A stretch of 64,000 nt of DNA, from positions 83,583,676 through 83,647,675 of the forward strand of contig OY856186.1 in NCBI GenBank assembly GCA_963693315.1. Reading direction: 5' to 3'. Shown here piece after piece: positions 46,963 through 57,549 of this stretch (the first letter of the stretch is position 1; every line of letters starts with the position of its first letter). The notes under the pieces are model-generated. The model made no database searches and was not told where the DNA came from. It was given only the letters and a program-made list of their open reading frames with translations. Position numbers and translations under genes: made by a program. The stretch is from Diogma glabrata (taxonomy: Eukaryota; Arthropoda; Insecta; Diptera; Cylindrotomidae).

Positions 46963-48017
46963 CGTTGAATTTTATTTATAATTGTTTTGACTTTAATATT
47001 ATTTATAACCAACAAACAAACAAGAACAGCTTGAAAAACAATATATGTTTCACAACAAAAAATGTTTAACTGCCCTGAATTTATAATTGTATTATTAATT
47101 AATTATGTTTATAAAAATAATTCTTTTTGAATGAAAAAAAAAACTTGCAGATAGATAAACTCGAAACAAGATTTTACAACAATGTCACTGCAACAGATCT
47201 TTGTTTAGAATTTTCACTATACCATCAACTGTTTTTTCATAGTTTTATTAAAGAAACTTAATAATTAAGTATTAATTTATAACAAAATTCAATTTGACTA
47301 GCAAATATCGTTCTTTACTATTTTTAAATAATTTATTTAGTTTGAGCACAATTCTATACACATCTATTCACTCAGAAGTTTGCAACCTGACGACAGGGTG
47401 ATGTCAACGAATTCTAATATCTAAATATACAATATTAAAACCTCATTTCCAGACCTTGTTGATTTCCCGGGTTTTTTACCCTAAACAACTCTTCAGCAAC
47501 TAAAGTAACCAATGGGTAACACTTGCACAAAAGTGGAACATTATAAATTTCAATGTAAATGACTAGATGTTTGGTAGTAGCGGGTGGCGCTTTCAAGAAC
47601 TTTTACTATACACAAATGATCACACTCTTAGATTAGCATACAATATAAATCAAGTCCGTTTCTTATTATTTATTTATTTTATTTACATGGACATTTTAAT
47701 TGAATATGAACGTTATATAATTTTTAAACTACGGTGCGGAATGCCAAAAATATTAAAGATGGAGGATACCACATTACCAAATTATCTTATTCAATGTGCA
47801 GGATGACGTCTTACTTTCTATCATCATAAAATTATTGACATTTAAAAAATATAGGAAACTTTTTTTTCCGCCAGGAGTTCTCTTTGTTAAGTTAAGGTGG
47901 TCTTCACCAAAGGAAGATACACAATGTAAAACGCGATGCAGTGCGTCAGGAAATTTTGTTATCAAATCATTTAAAGGAATTATACTATTGAATTATTTTT
48001 TACCGTGGCACTGGAGT
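46963..48017. other. No gene seen
   Basis: AT-rich sequence upstream of the gypsy insertion. Frames at 47567-48080 run through repeat sequence that is also present to the right of the gypsy element. Confidence 0.4.
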
Positions 48018-48075
48018 TTATCCCCACAGATGATCTTAAAGTGTCAGCCGTGTTACATTTTCTTTATGGATCCAC
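48018..48075. repeat. Pre-insertion sequence, left part
   Basis: CCCACAGATGATCTTAAAG through ATTTTCTTTATGGATCCAC is also found uninterrupted at about 56252-56322 on the right side of the gypsy element. There it is followed by AAAGTTGACTACATTCGG, as the sequence right of the insertion (56181 on) would predict. Confidence 0.8.
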
Positions 48076-48526
48076 TGTAGAAATACTCGTGACTAGGAAA
48101 ATGAATTTTGAACACAACACATAGATTTAATTTTATTTATTTTATTTATAACAATAATTTTGTTACCCTCCGGTCGGAGCTTCAATTTAAAACTAAAGAA
48201 CTAATTTTTATGTTTATTAAAATTATTTGTTTTAATTAAAAAGTCAATTCATCATTTTTAGTTTTGCTTTTGTTTTTTATAATTTTATGGAAACAAGAGT
48301 TTTTAAACATTTTATGTGAAATAAGAGTTTTTTAATAATTTTATGGGAACAAGAGTTTTTAAACATTTTATGTGAAATAAGAGTTTTTTAATAAATTTAT
48401 GGGAAGCAAGAGTTTTAAATAATTTTAAGTGAAACAAGAGTTTCCTGCTTTATTGCGCGTGTTTGATAAATAAGAATAAGCAATTCTAATAATGAAGAAT
48501 GACCTCGATGTTATGGGTTTACAACA
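48076..48526 (-). repeat. 3' LTR of the gypsy element (451 bp)
   Basis: On the minus strand it begins TGTTGTAAACCC and ends GTATTTCTACA (TG...CA). It contains internal direct repeats of an AACAAGAGTTTTT/AATAAGAGTTTTT unit. Relative to the 5' LTR it has one substitution near 48087, one deleted G near 48290 and a 6-bp AATAAG duplication near 48475. Confidence 0.97.
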
Positions 48527-48537
48527 CCTTCCCTCTT
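48527..48537 (-). other. Polypurine tract of the gypsy element
   Basis: Minus strand AAGAGGGAAGG lies directly against the start of the 3' LTR, the usual position for the plus-strand DNA primer. Confidence 0.85.
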
Positions 48538-48658
48538 AAGTGAAATGATATTCCATAGATTATCATTTAAAAAAAAGTATAGTTAATAAAAATTAAAGTA
48601 AATAAAAATTTGTTTATTATTATTTTACATATGTCATATTTACATATGTTGCTTATTC

Positions 48659-50442
48659 CTAAATCCTAATTTGTTCATTTATTTCCGGTTGTTCCTCCGG
48701 TTTATTTATTTCTTCCCTTTTGCATTTAACTTTGCATTTTAGGAAATAACATATTAATATTATTATAGCAGATAAAATAAAAATTCCGTACAAACTATAA
48801 ATGTGAAAATGGTGAGATTCCATTCCTTTGTTACTATTTTTCAAAAATGTACGCTCTTTATCTGGAGTTCCGAAATGTGTTTACTTATCTCGTTGAGTTC
48901 ATTATTATAGATTATTTGAGACGTTTTTACTTTGGGCAATAGTTCTTTATTATTCGAGAAATTAAGATTTTCATTGATGTGCATTGTCAAATTAGTAGTA
49001 AATGAAATTTGTAATCTTAATTTAGAATTATAATCACTGCTAGAAAACAGTGTAATTTCGCCATTGTACAAATAACAATTTTCTTAAAATATATTAAACC
49101 CGTTCCCAAAATCTCAATGTTAGAATCGGTCCCGTTACAGTTACATTTATTTTTTTTGCTATCGGCGATATGAATAACCAATGACCAGGATTATTTAATT
49201 TAATCCATATGTCTGAATATAAATTTAAAAAATGAATTTGACAACTATCCGCATTTATTTTTTGTTGTGTCGCAGATGTATAGCACAATGATTGTAGTTA
49301 GAACTATATCTTGAGAATCTTGCTTACATATTAACTGTTTCGAACCATTTTTATGCAATTTCTGATTGTCTCTTTTTCGAAAAATAAATAGAATTTATTA
49401 TATTGATCTTCGGCAATATAATCATTTTTTATTGAAATTAACGCGTATGTATTGTTGATAAATAGTGTAGGGATACTTATTATTTTAAAAAGTTTATAAT
49501 TATTTAACTGAATTAATGGAATCTCTACCACAAAAATTAATTTACCTTCTTTAAATTTAGTATCTAATTTAATTAAGTTATATATTTCAAAAAGATTATC
49601 ATTATAATCGAAAAAGGAAATTTTAATCATATGGTAAATTTGACTTAATACTATTTAATAACGATATCAGTTTCGTTGGAACTATTAAATGAGGATGTAA
49701 CTTGTGGTTTTGTGCCATCATTATTATGTTAATATAATCTGTTTGTTTTAATTGGAAAGAGCTTAACAACCCTATAATTAAATTGTTTAATTCTTCATAT
49801 TTTTGTATTTTATAAATTTTATTGTTTTCAATTTTATTTTTATTTTGTAATTCATCTATTTGATTATTGATTTCATTAAATTTTTTGTTAAACAAGTTAT
49901 AATTTCTATTTGTAAATTCGACAGAACTTTTTAAAATTGAGGTTTGTTCTAATAACAAATGATTAAATTCTTTATCTTGTTTTATTATTTTATTTATTTG
50001 TCCGTCATAATTAGTTGCGGTCCTCGTCATCGAGAGTACCAAACAGTGTTTTAGATATCCTACCAATACCATTAATTAATTATACCTCGCTTATTTCTTT
50101 TAGATTTTCGTTCAAATATCTCTGTTAGAAAATCATCGTCGACTGTAACATCTCTAAAACTATGTTCTAAATAATTTTTTAAGCCTTAAAACAATAGTCA
50201 TTTCTCGTGTGTACATCTTTACATATTGCCAGTGTTTGTGATATACAGTCTTCGAGCATCTTGAATTCTTGATGATATGTATCTAGATTTAAATAAGTTA
50301 CGATTCGCCAACTAGATTCATATATGTTAACTGTTCCTATTCCTTCGAAATAAATTCCGTTAGGGTTAGTTATGGTTGTCACATTAAAATCGGCAAAACA
50401 AGTGCCTATGAAGTTGAGAGTGACATAAACAAAAAGACTCAT
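48659..50442 (-). pseudogene. env: Errantivirus env-like gene, broken in several places
   Basis: The envelope would mediate membrane fusion outside the cell. The start at 50442, 48 bp after the pol stop, encodes a signal-peptide-like hydrophobic start and Cys residues (frame 50179-50442). In a different frame just downstream is a furin-type RNKR-G cleavage site near 50090-50105. The following frames (49623-50072, 49331-49630, 49094-49288, 48841-49071) carry coiled-coil-like and ectodomain sequence. The last (48659-48844) has a clear membrane span, IFILSAIIILICYFL, and a basic tail. At least five frame breaks or stops separate the pieces, so no full envelope can be made from this copy. Confidence 0.85.
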
Positions 50443-50489
50443 TTTCCTTGTTTTCTAAAATTAATTAAAAAAATTTATTAAGTTGCAAA

Positions 50490-53400
50490 TCAATTTTGAT
50501 TACAATTTTTAAGACGATTATTGTGAACCGTACGAGTTTTATTTCCTATTTTTATTATAGAATTTTCTGCGCTAGGTGTTTCTAAAACTAAATAAGGACC
50601 AAGGAATAATGGATTAAGTTTTTTATTTTTGTTAAGTTCGTTTTTCAAATATACTAAATCACCTTTATTTACCAAAAATGGTTTAGATGTTTTGTCATAA
50701 TAAGTTTTAGATTTTTCTTTATTTGCTATTAAATTTTTCCGCGCTATTAGATGTGAATTCTGTAATTTGTTTTTTAAGTCAAAAAGATAATCATCATAAT
50801 TATACATTGCTTCTGGTTCGCATGTTAAAGAAGTAGGTAATTTTGCTTTAGTACCGAATAATAATTCAAATGGAGAATAATTTGTAGAAGTATGGGGAGT
50901 TGTATTGTAAGTAAACATGGCATACGGTATCCACTCATCCCAGTTTAATGGATCATTTGTACAAAAATTTCTAATATATTCGCCCAATGTTCTATGAGAA
51001 CGCTCTAAAGCGCCGTTGGTTTGAGGATGATATGCTGTACATTGAATTTTCTTTATTTTTAATAATTTACACATCTGTTTAAAAAGGTTGCTAGTGAAAT
51101 TTGATCCCTGATCCGTCAAAACACTAATAGGGGTACCAAATTTACATATTATATTTTTAACAAAGGCTTTAGCAACTGTTTCTGCTTCTTGATTTGGCAT
51201 TGGAATTCCATCTGAAAATTTTGTTAAATCATCCTGTATTGTAAGAATATATTTTTGTCCTGAAAAGCTTTCAGGTAGAGGGCCAACAACATCTAGAAAT
51301 ATTTTTTCGAATGGTTGTTCTGAAGTTGTTGTAATTTTCATAGGAATTTTATTTATTTTACCTATTTTATTCTTTTGACATAACGTACAGCTTCTTATAA
51401 ACTTTTTAATATCTTTAAACATGGTTTTCCAGTAGTATTTTTGCTTGATTTTACTAAATGTTCTAGATACACCCATGTGTCCACCTAAAGGATTTTCATG
51501 ATATTCCTGTAAAATCGTTTTTATCACATTTCTATCAATTACTTCAACATGATTTGAATCTTTATTTTTTATATTTGTATGCTCGCTAATTTGTTCACTA
51601 ATATTATTTTCGTTTTTTGCTACATCAACTTTTCCATTATTTATAATTTCTGAAATTTCTGGTATATTGTGATTATTATTCGTTATTATTTTGTTCGACT
51701 GAGCTCGTGTCACAACATTAATCTGAGAAGTGGTCATAGGAATTCTAGAAAGTGCGTCGGCATTAGTATTAAGTTTACCAGGTTTATACATTACTCTATA
51801 ATCGTATTCTTCTAACTTAATACGCCATCTCATTAATCTAGATGAAGGATTTTTAATATTGCATACCCATACCAATGGTTTGTGGTCTGTTATAATCAAA
51901 AAACGTCGTCCGTAGACATACGGTCTAAAATACGTAACAGCCCAGACAATTGCTAACAATTCTTTCTCAATGGTGGAATAGTTTCGCTCAGCTTTATTTA
52001 AAGTTCTACTTGCGAAAGCAATTGGTAGATCCACTGAACCTGTTCCTTGTGAAAGTACTGCACCTATAGCATGATCACTAGCGTCTGTTGTTATTGTAAA
52101 TTCCTTAGAAAAATCGGGATACTGAAGGATTGGAGGATTCACCAATTTTTCTTTTAATTTATCGAAAGCTTCGTCACAAAAACCATTCCATTCGAATTTG
52201 ACATCCTTTTTTAATAATTTGTGCAATGGTTCTGATAATTTTGAAAAGTCAGGAATAAACTTCCTGTAATAGCCAATTAAACCTAAAAATGATTTCACAT
52301 CTTTTGTACAATTTGCTCTTGGAAAATTTTTCACAGCAGAAATTTTTAAAGGATCTGGTTTAATTCCTTTATCAGTAATTACATGACCTAAATAATTTAT
52401 TTCTTTTCTCAAAAAATTACATTTATCTGGTTGAAGCTTCAAATTATTATGTTTAAGACATTCTAAAACATCAATTAATTTGTTATTGTGATCCCTAAGA
52501 TCATATCCGTAGATAACAATGTCGTCCAAGTAAACAAAACATTTACTTCCTTGTAAACCAGTAAGTACAGAGTTCATTAATCTCTGAAAGATTGCAGGCG
52601 CACCTTTTAACCCAAATGGCATACGATTAAATTCGTAGTGGCCATGGCTAGTACTAAAAGCAGTTTTCGGTTTGTCTGCTTTACTCATATTAACTTGATG
52701 GAAACCACTGGCTAAATCCAGGGTTGAAAAATATTTGGATTTACCTAATTTTTCTAAAATTTCTGTAATATTTGGAAGAGGATAAGCATCACCAATGGTA
52801 ACTGAATTTAATTTTCGGTAGTCTACCACCACGCGAAACCTTTTCTGGCCAGTAGAATCTGGACGCTTCGCAACTAATAACAAAGGCGAATTCCAAGCGC
52901 TGGAACTTGGTTGAATAATATTTTTTTCCATCATTTCGTTAACTTGTTTATTTATTTCTGATCTCTGAGACTCAGGTAATCTATATGGTTTTGAATTTAT
53001 GGGTGGCTGATTAGGACAAACTGGAATATTATGCTCAATTGCACTGGTAGAAGTGAAGTGATCTCCTTCGAGATAAAAATACTCATTATATTGTCGACAT
53101 ATCTCTAAAATAGACATTCTTTCTTCGTTATTTAAATCATCTAGTTTTAGAGAAGATTCTAATGTTTTCATACGTTGTTCCACATTACAATTAATTTGTA
53201 AAACTTCGAAATTGTTTATACTAAACAAATTTAATGGAACATCATTTAATTCTATATCATTTTCAGTAGAGTTTAATATACTCACTGTTACTAAATAGTT
53301 CTCTGGCTTGACTAAAGAATTTGAGATAAAAACGCCAGGTAAAATTTCTTGTGATAATGAGACACTCTCTTCATTTGTATTTACCATAACTCGAATAAAC

Positions 53401-53762
53401 TTTTCCGTTCTAGCCGGTATGTAATGGGATTTAGAATTTGTTTTTAAATTTAGGTTATAAATTTTATTGTTTATTTTTAGAGATACATTTTTATCTCCGT
53501 AGCTAATTTCACTATTAGTTTTATAAAAAAAATCTTGACCCAAAATTCCATCTGTGGGAATTGGAAAATCGTCATCAACGATATTGAATGAATGCATTAT
53601 TTTTGCATCACAAATTTGTATTTGTAAATAACATACACCTAAAGTTTGAACTGTTTCGTCAGCAATGCCTCTGAGTAAAAATTTTTTGTTAAAATGTACG
53701 TCTGTTTCTAATTTAACTTTACTTTTTTTTAGTAAACTAATGGATGCTCCCGTATCCAACAA
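50490..53762 (-). CDS. pol: Gypsy Pol polyprotein (protease, RT, RNase H, integrase), intact
   Basis: Pol copies the element RNA to DNA and inserts it. From 53762 the frame starts at the protease loop LLDTGASISLL; the true frame is open further upstream and overlaps the end of gag in the -1 frame, so synthesis as a Gag-Pol fusion by frameshifting is likely. Rough positions: protease 1-100; RT about 280-470 with FVYLDDIVIY at 411; RNase H with TTDASDHAIGAVLSQ at about 559; integrase His-Cys finger ending CTLCQKNK at about 792. The integrase core has VVGPLPE, TDQGSN at about 885 and HPQTNGALERS at about 913; a GPY/F-like LGPY box lies near the end. All catalytic residues I can check are present, with no stop across 1090 residues. 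The listed first codon is TTG, so it is not the real start. Confidence 0.95.
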   Translation of the reverse strand: MLDTGASISLLKKSKVKLETDVHFNKKFLLRGIADETVQTLGVCYLQIQICDAKIMHSFNIVDDDFPIPTDGILGQDFFYKTNSEISYGDKNVSLKINNKIYNLNLKTNSKSHYIPARTEKFIRVMVNTNEESVSLSQEILPGVFISNSLVKPENYLVTVSILNSTENDIELNDVPLNLFSINNFEVLQINCNVEQRMKTLESSLKLDDLNNEERMSILEICRQYNEYFYLEGDHFTSTSAIEHNIPVCPNQPPINSKPYRLPESQRSEINKQVNEMMEKNIIQPSSSAWNSPLLLVAKRPDSTGQKRFRVVVDYRKLNSVTIGDAYPLPNITEILEKLGKSKYFSTLDLASGFHQVNMSKADKPKTAFSTSHGHYEFNRMPFGLKGAPAIFQRLMNSVLTGLQGSKCFVYLDDIVIYGYDLRDHNNKLIDVLECLKHNNLKLQPDKCNFLRKEINYLGHVITDKGIKPDPLKISAVKNFPRANCTKDVKSFLGLIGYYRKFIPDFSKLSEPLHKLLKKDVKFEWNGFCDEAFDKLKEKLVNPPILQYPDFSKEFTITTDASDHAIGAVLSQGTGSVDLPIAFASRTLNKAERNYSTIEKELLAIVWAVTYFRPYVYGRRFLIITDHKPLVWVCNIKNPSSRLMRWRIKLEEYDYRVMYKPGKLNTNADALSRIPMTTSQINVVTRAQSNKIITNNNHNIPEISEIINNGKVDVAKNENNISEQISEHTNIKNKDSNHVEVIDRNVIKTILQEYHENPLGGHMGVSRTFSKIKQKYYWKTMFKDIKKFIRSCTLCQKNKIGKINKIPMKITTTSEQPFEKIFLDVVGPLPESFSGQKYILTIQDDLTKFSDGIPMPNQEAETVAKAFVKNIICKFGTPISVLTDQGSNFTSNLFKQMCKLLKIKKIQCTAYHPQTNGALERSHRTLGEYIRNFCTNDPLNWDEWIPYAMFTYNTTPHTSTNYSPFELLFGTKAKLPTSLTCEPEAMYNYDDYLFDLKNKLQNSHLIARKNLIANKEKSKTYYDKTSKPFLVNKGDLVYLKNELNKNKKLNPLFLGPYLVLETPSAENSIIKIGNKTRTVHNNRLKNCNQN

Positions 53763-53866
53763 AAAATCTGTTTTATTTTCCTTATTTTCGTTTATGTTTA
53801 ATGTTAGTATTAGAAATTCGTTTGATTCTTTAAAATTATTGTTAAATAAAATTTGCGGTTCTAATG

Positions 53867-55072
53867 TTACAATTTCCCCATTTGAGTCACTCCGCTCGTG
53901 CTCGGGGTTGGATCGTTTCCCGGATTGGAACTTTGTACATTGGGAATCGTATTAAGATTTTTATTTTCCGTTCTGTAATAATAACCTTGGTAACTGCCAT
54001 TTCCGTTATTATTGTGTTTGGCTTTTAACTTTCTACATTCATTTATACTATGGCCATGATTCTTGCAATATGTGCAAATAGTTGTCGCGTATCTTATTTG
54101 CTGATTATTTAACGGAATATTTGAACGCGTTTGCAAGAAATTTCTGTTATTAAAATTGTGTCTGCAATTGTATATAGTATGACCGTTTCTTCTACATTTG
54201 TAACAGAATAATAACTTTGAATTTGAGTTAGGATTTTCTTTACTAAATGGCATAGAATTTATTGGTTTGAATAACAACTTTTTTTCCTCTTCTATTGCAG
54301 CTAGTACCGCACTTTTAAGATCTGAGAAGTCGTTTCTCAAATTTTTTCGAATAATAGGGATTATGCCGTCTAAAAAACTGTTAATAGCTAGCTTTGAGTG
54401 CAACCCTCGGAAATGTTTGGCGGTTTCTATACCTTCGCTTTGAATGCATGAACTATTTAGTTCGGCTAATAGTGTTTCAATTTTATTTGCAAAATCATGT
54501 ATGGTTTCACCCGTTTTTTGTCGTGAATGTACTAACTCTGAATTTACGTGATTATAAGTGCGAGTTTTGCTAAATTGTTTAATTAATTCCTCTTTGATTG
54601 ATCCCCATGAGGTTAGTTCGTTATTTTCAACGCATTGGTATGCTTTGCCAGATAATTTCATTAATATTATATTCTCAAATTGTTTTTTAGTTTCTACAGT
54701 TGTAGCTGATTGATAAATAATATCACCACCTTTTATGAATTTATTTAATAGAATAGCTTCACCACTGAATTCAGGGATTAGTTTTAAAGCAAACGAAACG
54801 TCAAGTGACATTGTAGGACTATTTAAATTTTCAACTTTGATATTTGAATTTGATTTTGAAAATTCATGAATTGAAACTGAGGTAGGTTTATCTGATTCGG
54901 AATCAGAAGAAACTTCGACACTATCTGGGTTATCTGATGACGAACATTCAACAATTATGTCAGATGGATTATTTGAAATAGTTGGTTGGTCACTAGTATT
55001 AATTTTTCGCACTTTTCGATTTCTTAAACTAATATTTAAAGAAAGACTTTTACGATTATTATCGTCTGACAT
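53867..55072 (-). CDS. gag: Gypsy Gag, intact, with two zinc knuckles
   Basis: Gag packages element RNA into particles in the cytoplasm. The 401-residue frame starts at ATG 55072. It has a Ser/Asp-rich N-terminal part (about 1-95), a Gag capsid-like middle (about 95-280: LKLIPEFSGEAILLNKFIKG, ENIILMKLSGKAY, ETIHDFANKIETLLAELN), then two CCHC knuckles. These are CYKCRRNGHTIYNC at about 289 and CTYCKNHGHSINEC at about 330, both C-x2-C-x4-H-x4-C. It ends at 53867, overlapping the pol frame, which is -1 relative to it. No internal stop. Confidence 0.93.
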   Translation of the reverse strand: MSDDNNRKSLSLNISLRNRKVRKINTSDQPTISNNPSDIIVECSSSDNPDSVEVSSDSESDKPTSVSIHEFSKSNSNIKVENLNSPTMSLDVSFALKLIPEFSGEAILLNKFIKGGDIIYQSATTVETKKQFENIILMKLSGKAYQCVENNELTSWGSIKEELIKQFSKTRTYNHVNSELVHSRQKTGETIHDFANKIETLLAELNSSCIQSEGIETAKHFRGLHSKLAINSFLDGIIPIIRKNLRNDFSDLKSAVLAAIEEEKKLLFKPINSMPFSKENPNSNSKLLFCYKCRRNGHTIYNCRHNFNNRNFLQTRSNIPLNNQQIRYATTICTYCKNHGHSINECRKLKAKHNNNGNGSYQGYYYRTENKNLNTIPNVQSSNPGNDPTPSTSGVTQMGKL

Positions 55073-55547
55073 TAATAATTTACCAAAACAAAAAGTTATG
55101 CTTTAAACAGCTAAAATTGATTTTTAATTTAGTCTATTTTATAGAAACACTTAAACTTTAGAGCAATTTAGAATTTTAAATTTAGAAAAATTAAAGATTT
55201 AAAATAAAACTTACATCTGCCAGTTTGTATGTCTTCTTGGATCTTCCTGATGTAGATTTGTTGAAAAAAATTGTTGTTGTTAGTGATGGAGAAAATTTAA
55301 TTATTTTTGATGAATCTTGATTGAATCTGATGAATCTTGATTGAAGTGTACATAATATAATTTTCCTTGACTAATTCTTTTATTCCCGTAGATGATGGAT
55401 GTGTAATGTTGTTGCTGGGTATCGAATTGGTTGAAACCGTGTATTAGTTGTGTTTTCTGTTTATTTTGTGTGCAAACAAAAATTTTTTAAAAAAAAATCT
55501 TTATAGCTAAATCTTTTCAGCAATTTTATTATTCTATAAATCACTGA

Positions 55548-55592
55548 TGCACTGAAAGTTATTGCACTGAAAGTTATTGCACTGAAAGTTAT
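55548..55592. repeat. Three 15-bp tandem repeats in the gypsy leader
   Basis: TGCACTGAAAGTTAT occurs three times in a row with no change between the 5' LTR and gag. Tandem repeats in the leader of gypsy-type elements can act as insulator or protein-binding arrays; here that role is only a possibility. Confidence 0.85.
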
Positions 55593-55708
55593 TTATTTAT
55601 TTTTTTTATCGATTTTTCAAAAATTTAATGAATTTCTTTTTTTTTTTACGACCGGACTTTACGAATTTTTTTCTAATCACAGTATTTGGACCTGTTTTGT
55701 TTATTGGG

Positions 55709-55726
55709 ATCCCACCGCTGTCACCA
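55709..55726 (-). other. Candidate primer-binding site of the gypsy element
   Basis: Four bases after the 5' LTR the minus strand reads TGGTGACAGCGGTGGGAT, starting with TGG as expected for pairing to a tRNA 3' end. I cannot name the tRNA. Confidence 0.7.
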
Positions 55727-55730
55727 AATT

Positions 55731-56176
55731 TGTAGAAATACTTGTGACTAGGAAAATGAATTTTGAACACAACACATAGATTTAATTTTATTTATTTTAT
55801 TTATAACAATAATTTTGTTACCCTCCGGTCGGAGCTTCAATTTAAAACTAAAGAACTAATTTTTATGTTTATTAAAATTATTTGTTTTAATTAAAAAGTC
55901 AATTCATCATTTTTAGTTTTGCTTTTGTTTTTTATAATTTTATGGGAAACAAGAGTTTTTAAACATTTTATGTGAAATAAGAGTTTTTTAATAATTTTAT
56001 GGGAACAAGAGTTTTTAAACATTTTATGTGAAATAAGAGTTTTTTAATAAATTTATGGGAAGCAAGAGTTTTAAATAATTTTAAGTGAAACAAGAGTTTC
56101 CTGCTTTATTGCGCGTGTTTGATAAATAAGCAATTCTAATAATGAAGAATGACCTCGATGTTATGGGTTTACAACA
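55731..56176 (-). repeat. 5' LTR of the gypsy element (446 bp)
   Basis: TG...CA ends as in the 3' LTR. It contains the promoter and start of the element transcript, not located precisely. It differs from the 3' LTR by one substitution and two indels. Confidence 0.97.
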
Positions 56177-56394
56177 CCACAAATTTGACTACATTCGGAA
56201 TATACATTCGTAGTATATTGGCATATGTTATATTGTTATATGTTATACCCCCACAGATGATCTTAAAGTGTCAGCCGTGTTACAAAAAATGGAATTTGTT
56301 ACATTTTCTTTATGGATCCACAAAGTTGACTACATTCGGAATATACATTCGTAGCATATTGGCATATGTTATATTTTATTATATAATATGATAT
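56177..56394. repeat. Right flank, tandemly duplicated host sequence
   Basis: AATTTGACTACATTCGGAAT near 56182 and AAGTTGACTACATTCGGAAT near 56323 are two copies of a unit of about 150 bp. The first copy is the one the gypsy element entered; the second is uninterrupted and shows the empty site. Confidence 0.8.
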
Positions 56395-56570
56395 TTGCTT
56401 AGTTTTCCTTTCTTAACAAATAAACTACGTTCATCTACACCTCAGAAATCTGAACCCAATATATTTTATAACATAGGTCTTAAGCATTTCTTTATTATTA
56501 TAACAAATATTGTTATTTCTATTACACAACACCTTTTATTGAAAAAACAAATGGAAAAAGGACCTCCACA
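56395..56570 (+). repeat. Dispersed repeat R2, copy 4
   Basis: GTTCATCTACACCTCAG, AGGTCTTAAGCATTTC and ACACAACACCTTTTATTG follow the same order as R2 at 32255-32540 and 38100-38395, with more divergence. Confidence 0.55.
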
Positions 56571-57246
56571 AAAGTTATATAATATAAAATCATATTAGAG
56601 CTAACCTCAATACTTAATCAATTTCCTTTTAAATATTTTCTTTATTCTGAGTTAATTTTCCATACCTCTTAACTCAAACCAATAAAATTCCACAGTAGAC
56701 ATAGTTTCCGTTTCTGTCGCTTTGTTATTGTAATTTACTTCAAAACAAAAACATTAAATAATGACAGAATACGATATCGAGTTTATTCCGATTAAGATAC
56801 TACAAGAAGATAGATTTAATTCTTCCTATATTCTATTGTTTTCTTAAAACGGAGCTTTATTGATAAATATATTTGAATTTGTGATGTGATGAGAATAGAA
56901 GATAAACAACAGAATATGATTATGTTCGTGTAGAAACTATTGATTTTTTCGTTATAAATTAAAATTGTCTCGGAACAAGAGCTGTTAGTTGTTTTTGTTT
57001 CTCTCAGAATTAAGTTATAATATTGTTTACATAAATTGAATTTTAGGTTAACAATTTATTATGTCTGGGCTTTTAAACCAATCAAAATTTGAGTGTGATG
57101 TTATGATTGTATTTAAACGACCTTTTTATGTATAAATTTGTTTAACACTGGATTAAGTTATTGCCCTGTCTAAAATAAATAGAAAATACGATTCAGGTTA
57201 AGTCACCTCAGTCAAACAGAAAAAGAACATTTTGTTTATGTTAGAT
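56571..57246. other. No gene seen
   Basis: AT-rich sequence; nothing recognisable. Confidence 0.4.
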
Positions 57247-57320
57247 CAGTGGTTCTTATTTTTTTAGCTAACGGTACCCCTAAAAACTTCAAACAATATA
57301 CTCGCACCCCTTGCCAAAAA
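57247..57320. mobile_element. Solo hAT-type terminus
   Basis: CAGTGGTTCTTATTTTTTTA and then CGGTACCCCTAAAAAC look like the end of a hAT element of the CAGTGGTTCT class. No matching right end was found in the following sequence. Confidence 0.4.
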
Positions 57321-57549
57321 AGTGAAGTTATAGATAAATAAGAAACAAAGACTACGCATAAGTTTTTAGGGTTCCGTTTTTTATACGGAACACTATTGAT
57401 GAGAGTAAAACGTGTTTTTCACATTATTTCGATTATCTCGATTACTATAAATCCAATGAACCTGAAATTTAGCATGCGTATAAAACTAATCTGTTCACAC
57501 AAAATGAGGAGTTAGAAAATAAATAAAATGGTTTTCGTTTGGTTAACAG

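Larger units (their letters stand above)
48076..56176 (-). mobile_element. Ty3/gypsy errantivirus-like retrotransposon, nearly complete
   Basis: The element is 8101 bp on the minus strand with LTRs at 55731-56176 (5') and 48076-48526 (3'), flanked by the 4-bp target duplication CCAC (48072-48075 and 56177-56180). In transcription order it holds a primer-binding site, a leader with 15-bp tandem repeats, gag, pol (protease, RT, RNase H, integrase), a broken env, and a polypurine tract. The LTRs differ by one substitution and two indels (1 bp, 6 bp), so insertion was recent. An env after pol and 4-bp duplications fit the errantivirus branch of insect gypsy elements. Confidence 0.95.

Noticed and set aside
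56149..56391. An 80-residue frame right of the gypsy element.
   Set aside because: It runs from the LTR end through two copies of the duplicated flank; the repeated peptide comes from the DNA duplication, not from a gene.
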